Source of the DNA: SLQH01 sp964612995
Lineage (GTDB): Bacteria; Planctomycetota; UBA11346
Assembly: GCA_964612995.1 (NCBI GenBank)
Contig: CAZTGE010000014.1
Coordinates: 1-46,676, forward strand
DNA length: 46,676 bases
Direction: 5' to 3'
The notes under the pieces were generated by a model. That model made no database searches. It was given only the letters and a program-made list of their open reading frames with translations, and had not been told where the DNA came from. The position numbers were made by a program, and so were the translations under genes. Below, one piece after another: positions 10,901 to 17,199 of this stretch (its first letter is position 1; each line of letters starts with the position of its first letter).

Positions 10901-13018
10901 GCCCAGCGGAAGGACCAGCTGCAGATCGCCGAGCACGACGACATCACCGTGTCCTATCTCGACAAGGAGAACACGGATCAGGGCATTCCGTGGAAGCGCA
11001 CGGCGTTGATCGAGCAGGTGGTGTGGACCGAGCCCGAATTGCGGGTTCACGACGTCAGTTCACGGCCGTTGGCTGCGGTCGACGGCGCCGAAGACGAAGA
11101 CGAAGACGAAGAGAAGCTGACGAGCTACGATGAGCAGGTGCGTCCGCGTTTCGAACTGATCGTGGAACGGCCCGAGGCGCCGAACGGCGATCGACCGGCA
11201 ACGGTCGTCCTCGGCGGGCCGGTGATCGCCGAGGTGGTGTGGCCGACCAATGCCAAGGCCACCGATAGCACGGCCACGCTCTATGCCCAGACCTCGTCCG
11301 GGCGCACCATGGCCGGTGTGTCGGCCACCGACGGTTTCGACACCAGCGTGCCGGGCACCATCGCGCTGTCCACCGGCCCTAGTGCCGCGTCGGTCAAATC
11401 GGGTGTCGGGCAGGCCTATGCTTCGATCACCTCCGTCGGCACCCGACTTGTCGGAGACCCGCTCGATGTCGGGTTGTTCGCCGTGAACATCCCCGTGGAG
11501 CTGGGCGATTGCCCCGAGAGCAGCCTGGTCGATGCCCCCCCGACCGACCTGGCAGCCGGTCCGCCGACGCTCAAGGTCACCGCGGGTGACACCATCTTCA
11601 TCGGCTTCCGGTATGAGGACGAGAACGGAACCGAGCGCTGGCTGACCGCGGAGGCCAGGCTCGCCGGTGATGCGCTGTTCGATGTGATGGACCGTCGTTA
11701 CGCAGAGCCGGTGACCGGCATCTACGTCGGCGACCGCTTCTACATGCGGGTCATCGATCCGCTGCGCGATGTCAGCGGCGAGAAGGACCGCGTGGTCGTG
11801 GAGTTCACGCGTGACGGGGCGACGATCGGGCAGGCGGAACTGGTCGAGACACTCAGCCACTCCGGCGTGTTCAAGGGCCGGGTGACGGTGACCCACGCCG
11901 ACGAGGATGGCGGCGAGGACCAACTCAATGCGATCCCGGCGCGTTACGGTGACCGTTTCACCGTCAGTTACACCGGCGGTGCGACGCCGATCGAACACCA
12001 GATCGAGGTCCACAGGGGCGCCGATGGCGAGGTGCTGCCGTTCACCAAGCGGTTCAAGGACCCCGACATCGCCGTGCGAACGCAGTTCTCGATCGCCGAG
12101 GCCCACTTCGAGATGGCGAAGAAGCATCGCGCTCTGGCCAAGGACGCAGCCAAGAGCAACAACAAGGAGCAGGAACAACGACTGCTCGCCGTGAGCCGGA
12201 CCGAGATCGCCCTGGCCAAGAAGCTGCTCGACGAGGCGCTGCGCGACTTCCCCGACAACACCATCCGTGCCCAGAGCGACTACCTGCTGGCCGAACTGGA
12301 GATGGAGTACGGCAACGATGCGGCGACCGAGGAGGCCAAACAGAAGGCGTATGATCGGGCGATCAACAAGTTCGCCAACATCGTGGCCAATTACCCCGAG
12401 AACGAGTACGCTCCGCGAGCGCAGTTCAAGAAGGCGCTGGCGTATCACAAGAAGGGCAAGCTCAAGCGCGCGAGTGAAGAGTATGTCAAGCTGTCCTACC
12501 AGTACCCCGACAGTGAGTACGTGGCCGAGACCATCGCACATCTGGGCCGCTACTATCTGACCAAGGGCGCCCTGCTCTCGCGTCAAGCCGAGAAGGTCAA
12601 GGATCCGGTGGAGGCCGAGCAGCTCCGGCTCAAGGCCAAGGCGGAATTCGAGACCGCGGGCAGCGTGTTCGCCAAGCTGAAGGAACGCTTCCCCACCCAC
12701 AGTCTCGCCTCGAAGACCACCGTACTGGCCGGCATGTGCCTGATGCGCGCCGGAGCCTGGGACATGGCGATCGAGAAGCTGGACTCGGTGGTCGACAATA
12801 CGGAGCTCGATGCACCGCAGCTCAAGGCCGAGGCCATGTACTGGAAGGGCGACACCCTGCTGCGCAAGATCGCCGCCGGACAGGGCGGGTCGGATGACGC
12901 GCCCGAAGCGTACCGGACCTTCAAGCAGTTGGTGTGGGACTATCCCGACACCAAGTGGGCCAAGTATGCCCGTGGGCGCCTGATCGACGAAGACTCCCTC
13001 CAGGGGGTCGAGGAGTGA
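4961..13018 (+). CDS. Giant exported TPR and beta-module protein (2685 aa)
   Basis: ATG 4961 overlaps the upstream stop and begins a signal peptide (AVIVLCVSALLATTAPALSG). Residues about 30-1130 are mostly alpha-helical with few recognisable repeats. TPR-like units appear near 1130-1265 (YDEAEETLVKLLRAFPY). Residues about 1270-2390 are beta-rich and contain at least three copies of a module with D-x-D-x-D-V-S and ending E-T-x-x-x-S-G-V-F-x-G (about 1443-1490, 1926-1973 and 2261-2307). An Asp/Glu-rich linker lies near 2040. The C-terminal 300 residues return to clear TPR repeats (YDRAINKFANIVANYPENE; KRASEEYVKLSYQYPDSE). No transmembrane segment follows the signal peptide and no protease or glycosidase motif is visible. 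By position it belongs with the exbB/exbD-like genes. It could be a periplasm-spanning scaffold or a surface protein; the sequence does not decide. Confidence 0.85.
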   Translation: MMFRPTAVIVLCVSALLATTAPALSGAEQSGEFDQLMESIQSDPRAATEAQAREMIALGRSEGRPYAVSLALEAFLSNHYDCAPSLLVDAGDIALLAGRYVQAADRYKAAIERMQPGEEASRVAGKLYDVLVEMLRTHNDAYALFKRKGLALRQDQLARRYDAWFLAQAHKRKDVPTLLAGLKAMLADKPSVGTQDLVILPYLEDLVRSLRRSYGRHGEIVGALADLVERAALHDDFKRYAAFLFAAERFYTKSDDIDDRKDRDARFQSVLQPAKDYFSNSDDKVAALKNVCITWMGDDDRVADRRWARSRGPKLRFLVAALKAMSDSDRQRFVGWRDRHGNRMVWEFADPGIYALAGLSEPGFYDHDDFRGVLSFARSDKRDSCLAMGTGALADSHAPYASVVRALSSGGDDLAKVLRHFFTKECRYLEPQLAWDVAREVIWPTWAVMHGAGENDDRDPKPWREAVTTVGQEVIARSAVVIYSESFMHNYLGSLWELAGTDKQSMIPGLEALAWASFADDRIKKDAVDRIHRDFRKWESNKKRDIQRNREGAKPEHLKHVDRIEELFGTLREMNRVDPSQSPGALTAALVDLEMADRRNDVKAYNDAAEKVHAAATGSDSDKPFAGSALLRLLAPAPDHLGSIQVQVRALDHLGEQGVGMLETAARRLFDNSHDWPWRIRSEDQDAALAVNTVLAKHLEREVSQGRLPRGLFDYWRQTRDGRNWIAKGRGADLMATIIEKELLAKTAPESYRYNPAVACAKIVREEFESLHDRFPPATWFDDRVVAAMQRNGWADIDYFRGGHDRQKKVVDAAARLFAKCDRLPFGYDGKPAYSRDAYRDWIDRILKDASDQEREAMVDAAEAAYPKRIDDLARGDRWFREWDFSDQPEARERYFTALAKYIPRLADAPNRPQLPEMDALDTVDADSYSVEETDRLLHLFTYAPATYDKYREPDQGARMVMRSLMAQGRQQRIFEVIPELWRIARDIGNDHYSRWLADTASEQIDADEFELAHAMAAAGLQIAKGRLDGDVRKQLETVLRRARGSVGQRNPYQKGDPRWPVAEAQRLWQMERVDSAWDYYSQAGVAAQTVEMLAELNPQFPLWVIHRNIKIERHEAAEELARQMTLTFDQRDPGAELRARLALLLADIAFARKEYPSARAQYRAIAESQEFADTRARLDAELGMGNVDRKTGRTDMARDIFTGILERPDERSQAEGMYHLALTQYDEENYDEAEETLVKLLRAFPYHVEGKLLKGDVQLELGKFGNAMFLDISSIVTQSVLKPGEPFRAEMIDTNKVLVKHARSIELRVWTEKSGDEERLMLTLTGDSNDRFSGSLSTALGSASPGNETLEVFGNDVVHFDFTDEFKRDIRHEGPDNEATLSVVSNATLSASSGAILSKEEIEREQLRQAVLARQGVHEETDVKALSEVRAANQVRPGNNVNIRLLDLDRSVSGDPDVVVVSAECASGDRVSALELRETGPSTGVFEGALKTAPRPATAFASDSSTGTNPNAVISPSADLPAWVAGRTGDKSKLFGIDMNALVDMATMRIVGEDPQRAITGFVVQTSLNNRDFTTVAAHPEPHQPWNGELQAAVIPWWGPMPSSRDEGVAALRQQFEVFYRLKGETGKIDFTPAAETMKVTWDADMAGPWKRLEKAHKPGAYLLRCRTAFYVDQRQTRTFTLDPLHGLGGGEKSRRDEASGPAFAFFIDGVPAPTSAQAEGDVPHQLRIELAKGVHVMEAYALSDDRNLKKGMFQVTWDTAREPFAEVVPDFHEDPKAKIVIGGSFVAKAPTIEAQSQGDYAIDFQGRQARVVRFWLLNYKGDAPAIKKITLDDVSGEQVLPIAQDYTVLRENQQLEIIPGDTMTVTYKDPTVIGDSRNLHEQRLDATFTNGTIRVATMRLEDTSGGQQRRTYVGLRRFEADDQIRVFISDADFDVSDDFDTVEYTATTSEGRSVTIEARETEAHSGVFLGSFFPVTSQAQRKDQLQIAEHDDITVSYLDKENTDQGIPWKRTALIEQVVWTEPELRVHDVSSRPLAAVDGAEDEDEDEEKLTSYDEQVRPRFELIVERPEAPNGDRPATVVLGGPVIAEVVWPTNAKATDSTATLYAQTSSGRTMAGVSATDGFDTSVPGTIALSTGPSAASVKSGVGQAYASITSVGTRLVGDPLDVGLFAVNIPVELGDCPESSLVDAPPTDLAAGPPTLKVTAGDTIFIGFRYEDENGTERWLTAEARLAGDALFDVMDRRYAEPVTGIYVGDRFYMRVIDPLRDVSGEKDRVVVEFTRDGATIGQAELVETLSHSGVFKGRVTVTHADEDGGEDQLNAIPARYGDRFTVSYTGGATPIEHQIEVHRGADGEVLPFTKRFKDPDIAVRTQFSIAEAHFEMAKKHRALAKDAAKSNNKEQEQRLLAVSRTEIALAKKLLDEALRDFPDNTIRAQSDYLLAELEMEYGNDAATEEAKQKAYDRAINKFANIVANYPENEYAPRAQFKKALAYHKKGKLKRASEEYVKLSYQYPDSEYVAETIAHLGRYYLTKGALLSRQAEKVKDPVEAEQLRLKAKAEFETAGSVFAKLKERFPTHSLASKTTVLAGMCLMRAGAWDMAIEKLDSVVDNTELDAPQLKAEAMYWKGDTLLRKIAAGQGGSDDAPEAYRTFKQLVWDYPDTKWAKYARGRLIDEDSLQGVEE

Positions 13019-13043
13019 GGCCCAGGCGGGTGGAGTTGATGCA

Positions 13044-13072
13044 CCAGCCGGGCGGCGTGACCGTCCGGCTGG
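13044..13072 (+). other. Hairpin in the spacer after the giant gene
   Basis: CCAGCCGG (13044-13051) and CCGGCTGG (13065-13072) form a perfect 8-bp stem with a 13-base loop in the 88-base gap. There is no T-run, so this is not a standard intrinsic terminator. It could partly separate expression of the exported proteins from the membrane genes downstream. Confidence 0.3.
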
Positions 13073-13106
13073 ACCCGGCCGCGTCCGGCGGCAGGATCCG
13101 ACCACG

Positions 13107-13529
13107 ATGAACGCCGTGCTCCAGGCCGTGGCCCTGCCTCTGCCGCGCACCGAACCGATCCCTGCCGAGACCCTCGCTGCCCAGCTCGGGTGGTGCGGCA
13201 GCGGGTTCATGGTTCCGGTGCTCGACGGGCGGGCGGTCTACGTCTGCGTGCGCAGCCGGACCCGGGTCGACGTCGGTCTGTGGTTGCGCGGCGCGCCGAT
13301 CTGGGCGTTCGCCCTCGACCACAGCCTGATCCTGGCCGCCTGGGGCATGCGCACGCTCGGTCCGCGCCCCTGGGTCAGCGAGCTGCGGTACACCGAGGTG
13401 GCCACTGCCACCTACAACCATGTCACCGGTGAGTTGCTGGTGGATTGTCCTGTCGGGGATGTCACTCCCGGACTGGCGATGCCGCCAGCCGCGGCCTACC
13501 AGCTGCTCGCTCACCTGCATCGAGGATAG
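13107..13529 (+). CDS. Hypothetical protein, 140 aa, upstream of exbB-like gene
   Basis: ATG 13107 has only a weak ribosome site (GGCAGGAT). The protein has no signal peptide or membrane helix and is rich in Val, Ala, Trp and Arg. It has alternating hydrophobic stretches suggesting a small mixed alpha/beta fold (MVPVLDGRAVYVCVRSRTRV; LWLRGAPIWAFALDHS). No family is recognised. Its stop is three bases before the ATG of the ExbB-like gene, so it is probably in the same transcript. It may be a cytoplasmic accessory of the proton-channel complex; that is an inference from position only. Confidence 0.6.
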   Translation: MNAVLQAVALPLPRTEPIPAETLAAQLGWCGSGFMVPVLDGRAVYVCVRSRTRVDVGLWLRGAPIWAFALDHSLILAAWGMRTLGPRPWVSELRYTEVATATYNHVTGELLVDCPVGDVTPGLAMPPAAAYQLLAHLHRG

Positions 13530-13532
13530 ACC

Positions 13533-14165
13533 ATGCTCAAGATACTCGTCGATGGCGGCTACATGATGATTCCGCTCATGTTCTGCAGCGTGCTCGCGGT
13601 CGGAGTGGTCATCGATCGCGGACTCGCTTTCATGCGCTATGCCCGGGTGGACACGCGCAGCCTGCGCGCCCAGGTGATGCAGATGCTGCGCGAGGGGCGG
13701 GTGCAGGAGGCGGCGCTGCTGTGCGCCCAGACGCCGGGTCCGGTGGCCGCGGTGCTGCTGGCCGGAATCCAGGCCTACGCCAAGCACCTTGGCCGGGTGG
13801 GCGAGGGCGAGGTCGCAGCGACGGTCAAGACGACCATGGAGGAGTTCAGCGTACATGCGCTCAGCGCGGTCGAGAAGCGTTTTGGCGTGCTCAGCACCAT
13901 CGGCAACGCCGCTCCGCTGTTGGGCATGACCGGCACCGTGGTCGGTATGATCGCCTCGTTCGATGCGCTGCAGCAACAGGCAGGCGATGTCGGCGTGGTC
14001 GCCGGGGGCATCAGCACGGCGCTGATCACCACCGCCGCGGGCCTGATGATCGCGCTGATCGCGGTCATCCCCTACAACTACTTCAGCGCCCGCAGCGATA
14101 CGATCGATCTCGAGATCGAAGAGACCAAGTCGCAGTTCGTCGACTTCATCACCACCGGCATCTGA
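13533..14165 (+). CDS. MotA/TolQ/ExbB-type proton channel protein (210 aa)
   Basis: The length and three-helix layout fit ExbB/TolQ. Helix 1 is near residues 8-30 (GYMMIPLMFCSVLAVGVVI). A cytoplasmic loop holds the family-typical run VEKRFGVLSTIGNAAPLLGM. The last two helices are TGTVVGMIASF and GGISTALITTAAGLMIALIAV. The GNxAPLLGxxGTVxGM and ISxALxTTAxGLxxAIxA patterns are the standard channel motifs. With the two ExbD-type proteins that follow, it should form an inner-membrane complex that uses the proton gradient to drive a periplasmic partner. It could be called exbB or tolQ; the partners here do not settle which. Confidence 0.93.
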   Translation: MLKILVDGGYMMIPLMFCSVLAVGVVIDRGLAFMRYARVDTRSLRAQVMQMLREGRVQEAALLCAQTPGPVAAVLLAGIQAYAKHLGRVGEGEVAATVKTTMEEFSVHALSAVEKRFGVLSTIGNAAPLLGMTGTVVGMIASFDALQQQAGDVGVVAGGISTALITTAAGLMIALIAVIPYNYFSARSDTIDLEIEETKSQFVDFITTGI

Positions 14166-14182
14166 GACAGACGACGACCACC

Positions 14183-14611
14183 ATGCCACGGCGCGGCAGG
14201 AAACGCAGGCAACGCGAAGGCAGCGAGGAGATCCCGGTCGGCTCGTTCAGCGACATCGCGTTCCTGCTGATCATCTTCTTCATTGTCGCGGCATCACTGG
14301 TCAAGACCCGCGCCTTCGAGGCGACCATCCCGTCGAGCGAGTCCAAGGAGGAGAAATCCGAAGAGGACGAGAAGCGCATCGTGCTCGCCGGCGATCGGAT
14401 CTTGTGGGATTCCGAGCCGATGACCTTCGCCGAGCTCAAAGCCAAACTCGCGAGTCTCGAACTCGACAAGATGAAGGAAGATGATCAGGATCGCTTCGTG
14501 ATGCTCGAAACCCAGTCGGGGACCCTGTACAAACGCTTCTACCGTGTGTGGGCTGCCATCGCCGAAGCCGGCGGCAACGTGGCCTTGGTCGAGCGGGAAG
14601 GGGGTGAGTGA
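14183..14611 (+). CDS. ExbD/TolR-family protein 1 (142 aa)
   Basis: ATG 14183 starts a short basic N-terminus (MPRRGRKRRQ), then one transmembrane helix (SDIAFLLIIFFIVAASL) carrying the conserved Asp of ExbD/TolR that takes part in proton conduction. The remaining about 100 residues are periplasmic, start with a very charged stretch (SESKEEKSEEDEK) and end in the usual small alpha/beta domain. The stop overlaps the start of the second ExbD-type gene (TGATG). Adjacent paired exbD genes after one exbB are often seen in Planctomycetota-like genomes. Confidence 0.92.
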   Translation: MPRRGRKRRQREGSEEIPVGSFSDIAFLLIIFFIVAASLVKTRAFEATIPSSESKEEKSEEDEKRIVLAGDRILWDSEPMTFAELKAKLASLELDKMKEDDQDRFVMLETQSGTLYKRFYRVWAAIAEAGGNVALVEREGGE

Positions 14612-15027
14612 TGGCCCGTCGCTCGCGTCGCGCCGCAACCACCGTTCCCCTGGCCAGCATGGGCGATATCGCGTTCCTGCTGATCACGTTCTTCATCATC
14701 ACGTCGAGCTTCGTCAAGAACAAGGGTGTCGAGCTGACCGAGCCGGAGAGCGAGGACATCGAGTTGATCGAGAGTCCGCCACCGATCGTGGTCGCACTCG
14801 ACCGCGAGGGCAAGATCCTGGTCGACGGTCAGCCGATGGGCTCTCCCAGCGCGGCCGCATCCCGGGTTTCGCAGTTGCTCGAGTCGCACTTCGGGCAGAA
14901 CACCGACCAGTATGAGATCCTGTTCCTCGCCGACGAGAAGCTGACGGACAGCGATTACATGCCGATGACCGCGGCTCTGGCCGAGACCGAGGCCAGGATC
15001 CAGATGGGCGGACGTGAGGAACAATGA
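14611..15027 (+). CDS. ExbD/TolR-family protein 2 (138 aa)
   Basis: ATG 14611 (after an AAGGGGGTGAG stretch) is preferred over GTG 14608. The layout is a basic N-terminus (MARRSRRAA), one helix with the conserved Asp (GDIAFLLITFFIITSSF), and a periplasmic domain with the ExbD-like strand pattern IVVALDREGKILVDG. It differs from its neighbour in the residues after the helix (ELTEPESEDIELIE, strongly acidic), so the two may form a hetero-oligomer. The stop overlaps the next start by four bases (ATGA). Confidence 0.92.
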   Translation: MARRSRRAATTVPLASMGDIAFLLITFFIITSSFVKNKGVELTEPESEDIELIESPPPIVVALDREGKILVDGQPMGSPSAAASRVSQLLESHFGQNTDQYEILFLADEKLTDSDYMPMTAALAETEARIQMGGREEQ

Positions 15028-15515
15028 AGGAGCAGCAGATGGCTGATGCCGCGGGCTATGATCAACCGATCGAAGATGACTACGACGAGCCGGAGCTGCC
15101 CGCCGACGCCACGGTGGACATCGATCGGCTCTCACCGGACGATCAGCTCTCGCTGTTCTCCCGCGTGCCGTTGTTGCCGTATTTCGTGCTCGCGATCATC
15201 ATCCACCTCGTGTTGGTCGGTGCGACCTCGGTCGGTTACATCATCGATCTGATCCAGGGTGAACCGCCCGAATCGGCGGCCCCGACCGAGACTGCCGAGG
15301 ACGAGGCGCCGGCATCCGAGGCCGGAGACACGCCCGATGCGGACGCGAGCGCGAGCGCATCGGACGATGAAACGCCGCCGGCACAGGATCCGGTGGAGGC
15401 CCGCGCCGACGAATCGGCGTACGCACGCGACATCACCGAGACCGCCGAACCGCCAGAGGACCTGGACGAATCGGCGGGTGACGATCTCGGGGATATCCTC
15501 GAGGACATCGACTGA
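15024..15515 (+). CDS. Single-helix membrane protein with long acidic periplasmic tail (TonB/TolA-position)
   Basis: The protein (163 aa) has an acidic N-terminal tail of about 48 residues, one membrane helix (LPYFVLAIIIHLVLVGATSV, His61 inside the helix) and then about 85 residues that are almost all Asp, Glu, Ala, Pro and Ser. In gene order exbB-exbD-exbD this is the slot where TonB or TolA usually lies. TonB and TolA have Ser-x3-His in their helix; here the matching pair is Ala57-x3-His61. There is no TonB C-terminal domain, and the linker is acidic where TonB has Pro/Lys. No named family is recognised. It may be an accessory that contacts the ExbB/ExbD complex. Confidence 0.75.
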   Translation: MKEQQMADAAGYDQPIEDDYDEPELPADATVDIDRLSPDDQLSLFSRVPLLPYFVLAIIIHLVLVGATSVGYIIDLIQGEPPESAAPTETAEDEAPASEAGDTPDADASASASDDETPPAQDPVEARADESAYARDITETAEPPEDLDESAGDDLGDILEDID

Positions 15516-15534
15516 GCAGGGGGCGACCCGGCGG

Positions 15535-17118
15535 ATGATTCCCCATCGCGATCGCATCGTACTCGGCTGCGTGCTCCCCCTGGGGGTGCTGGGCGCGCTG
15601 GTGCCCGGTTTCGCCCTGCGCGCGGCCCAGGCCACCGTCGCGCTGCAGTACAGCAGCGAGCCACACTGGGCCCACGCCTTTGGTGAGACCTCGCACCGCT
15701 GGCAGATCTGGATCGCCCTGGCGTTGGCCACCCTGTTGGGGCTGTACATCGTCGCTGCCGCGCTGCGCGCGGTGCTGATGCCCGGTCCGCATGCCCATCG
15801 CATGGTCCGGCGCGCCTTTGTCGCCAGCTACATCCTGCTCATCGGCGCCGCCGTCTACGGGCTGATGATCACCGGTTGGGCCGCCAGCTACACGCCGAAT
15901 CCATTCAAGCCCGAACCGTGGAAGAGCACCGAGGACCTGGAGCGCTTCTGGTACCAGTTGCCCTATTGGTTCCTGCCATTGCTCGCGGTCGGACTCTTCG
16001 CCGCCCTGCACGTGCGCTGGTTGCGCGGCGCGGCGCAGCACGCCTATGGCGTGATCACAGATCCCGGGGCGACGGACACGGCGAGTGGCGAACTGATCGT
16101 GGAGGACCTGCGTTCGTTCGGGCGCGATCCGCGCTATCGCAAGAGCTGGCTTGCCAGCCTGGTGCTCCACCTGCTGGTGATCGTCCTGCCTCTGCTCTTC
16201 TTCCGGGGTTGTGGCATGCTGCGCAACATCCGCCCGCCGGGTCGAGGGGTCCCCGCGGCTCAGATGAAGACGGTGCAGAAGCAGAAGAAGGAGAAGAAGA
16301 AGGAGATCATCGTCAGCGAGAAGTCGCCGGTGATCTTCGATCAGCCCAAGGTCGAGGACAGCCAGGTCCTGGAGGAGGTGACCCAGGAGGCGCAGCAGAC
16401 CTACAAGGTCTCGGCCGCGGGCGCGCCCGGGAACCAGGGCGAAGGCGGCCCGGGTGAAGGCGGCTGGATGGGCGAGGTCGGCGGTGCACTCACTTTCATC
16501 CGCCTGCGCGATGTCGGTCGGGGCTGGGACGACGGCATGCAGCAGAACGCCGACCGCAACTTCCTGCGATGGTACCGGGAGAACACCGCGGTCACCTTCG
16601 ATGTGGAGGAGAACGGTCGGGCGATCGACCCGAGCGATCTCGATCGCTACGAGGTCGGCTACGCGCCACCCTTCGTCTACATGACCGGTTCCGACCGCGT
16701 GCGGATGAGCCGTGGTGAGCAGGACATCCTCAAGGACTACCTGTTCAACCGCCATGGCCTGTTGTTCGCCGACGCCGGCAGCTCCGGGTGGCACAAGAGC
16801 TTCACCCGTTTCATCCACCGGGTGACCGGCAAGTCGCTCGCTCCGATCTCCAAGGATGACGTGATCTACCGCCAGCCGATCACCCTGCCGGACGGCAACG
16901 ACCCCTTGTGGGCGCATGGCGGGGAGCGGGTGCTGGGGATCAAGCACGAGGGCCGGTGGTGCGTGATCTACCACCCGGGCGACGTCAATGACGTGTGGAA
17001 GGACGGCGCATCCGGGGTGTCCGATCAGCTGCGGGAGAACGGTTTCGCCTTCGGCTGCAACGTCGTCTATTACGCCTACAGGCAGTACACCCTCTATGCG
17101 ATGAGCCTGCGCGAATGA
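15535..17118 (+). CDS. Membrane protein with TonB-like helix, Lys/Glu linker and DUF4159 domain (527 aa)
   Basis: Five membrane helices lie near residues 8-28, 60-85, 95-118, 140-160 and 204-225. The fifth contains Ser208-x3-His212 (SLVLHLLVIVLPLLFF), the pattern that TonB and TolA helices use to couple to ExbB/ExbD. A Lys/Glu-rich stretch follows (KQKKEKKKEIIV), then a Pro/Glu/Gln stretch and a Gly-rich hinge. Residues from about 315 to the end match the DUF4159 domain as I know it (FIRLRDVGRGWDDG; YEVGYAPPFVYMTG; LLFADAGSSGW; CNVVYYAYRQYTLY). DUF4159 has a glutamine-amidotransferase-like fold of unknown activity. The domain is expected in the periplasm. Position and layout suggest that it is the effector driven by the proton channel; that is an inference. 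Confidence 0.8.
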   Translation: MIPHRDRIVLGCVLPLGVLGALVPGFALRAAQATVALQYSSEPHWAHAFGETSHRWQIWIALALATLLGLYIVAAALRAVLMPGPHAHRMVRRAFVASYILLIGAAVYGLMITGWAASYTPNPFKPEPWKSTEDLERFWYQLPYWFLPLLAVGLFAALHVRWLRGAAQHAYGVITDPGATDTASGELIVEDLRSFGRDPRYRKSWLASLVLHLLVIVLPLLFFRGCGMLRNIRPPGRGVPAAQMKTVQKQKKEKKKEIIVSEKSPVIFDQPKVEDSQVLEEVTQEAQQTYKVSAAGAPGNQGEGGPGEGGWMGEVGGALTFIRLRDVGRGWDDGMQQNADRNFLRWYRENTAVTFDVEENGRAIDPSDLDRYEVGYAPPFVYMTGSDRVRMSRGEQDILKDYLFNRHGLLFADAGSSGWHKSFTRFIHRVTGKSLAPISKDDVIYRQPITLPDGNDPLWAHGGERVLGIKHEGRWCVIYHPGDVNDVWKDGASGVSDQLRENGFAFGCNVVYYAYRQYTLYAMSLRE

Positions 17119-17199
17119 GTCAGCGCCAATGATCCATCGCCTTTCTTCCATCGCCGGCGGCGGAGCCGGTCACGCCATGCCCGTCACGAGCAGAAACCG

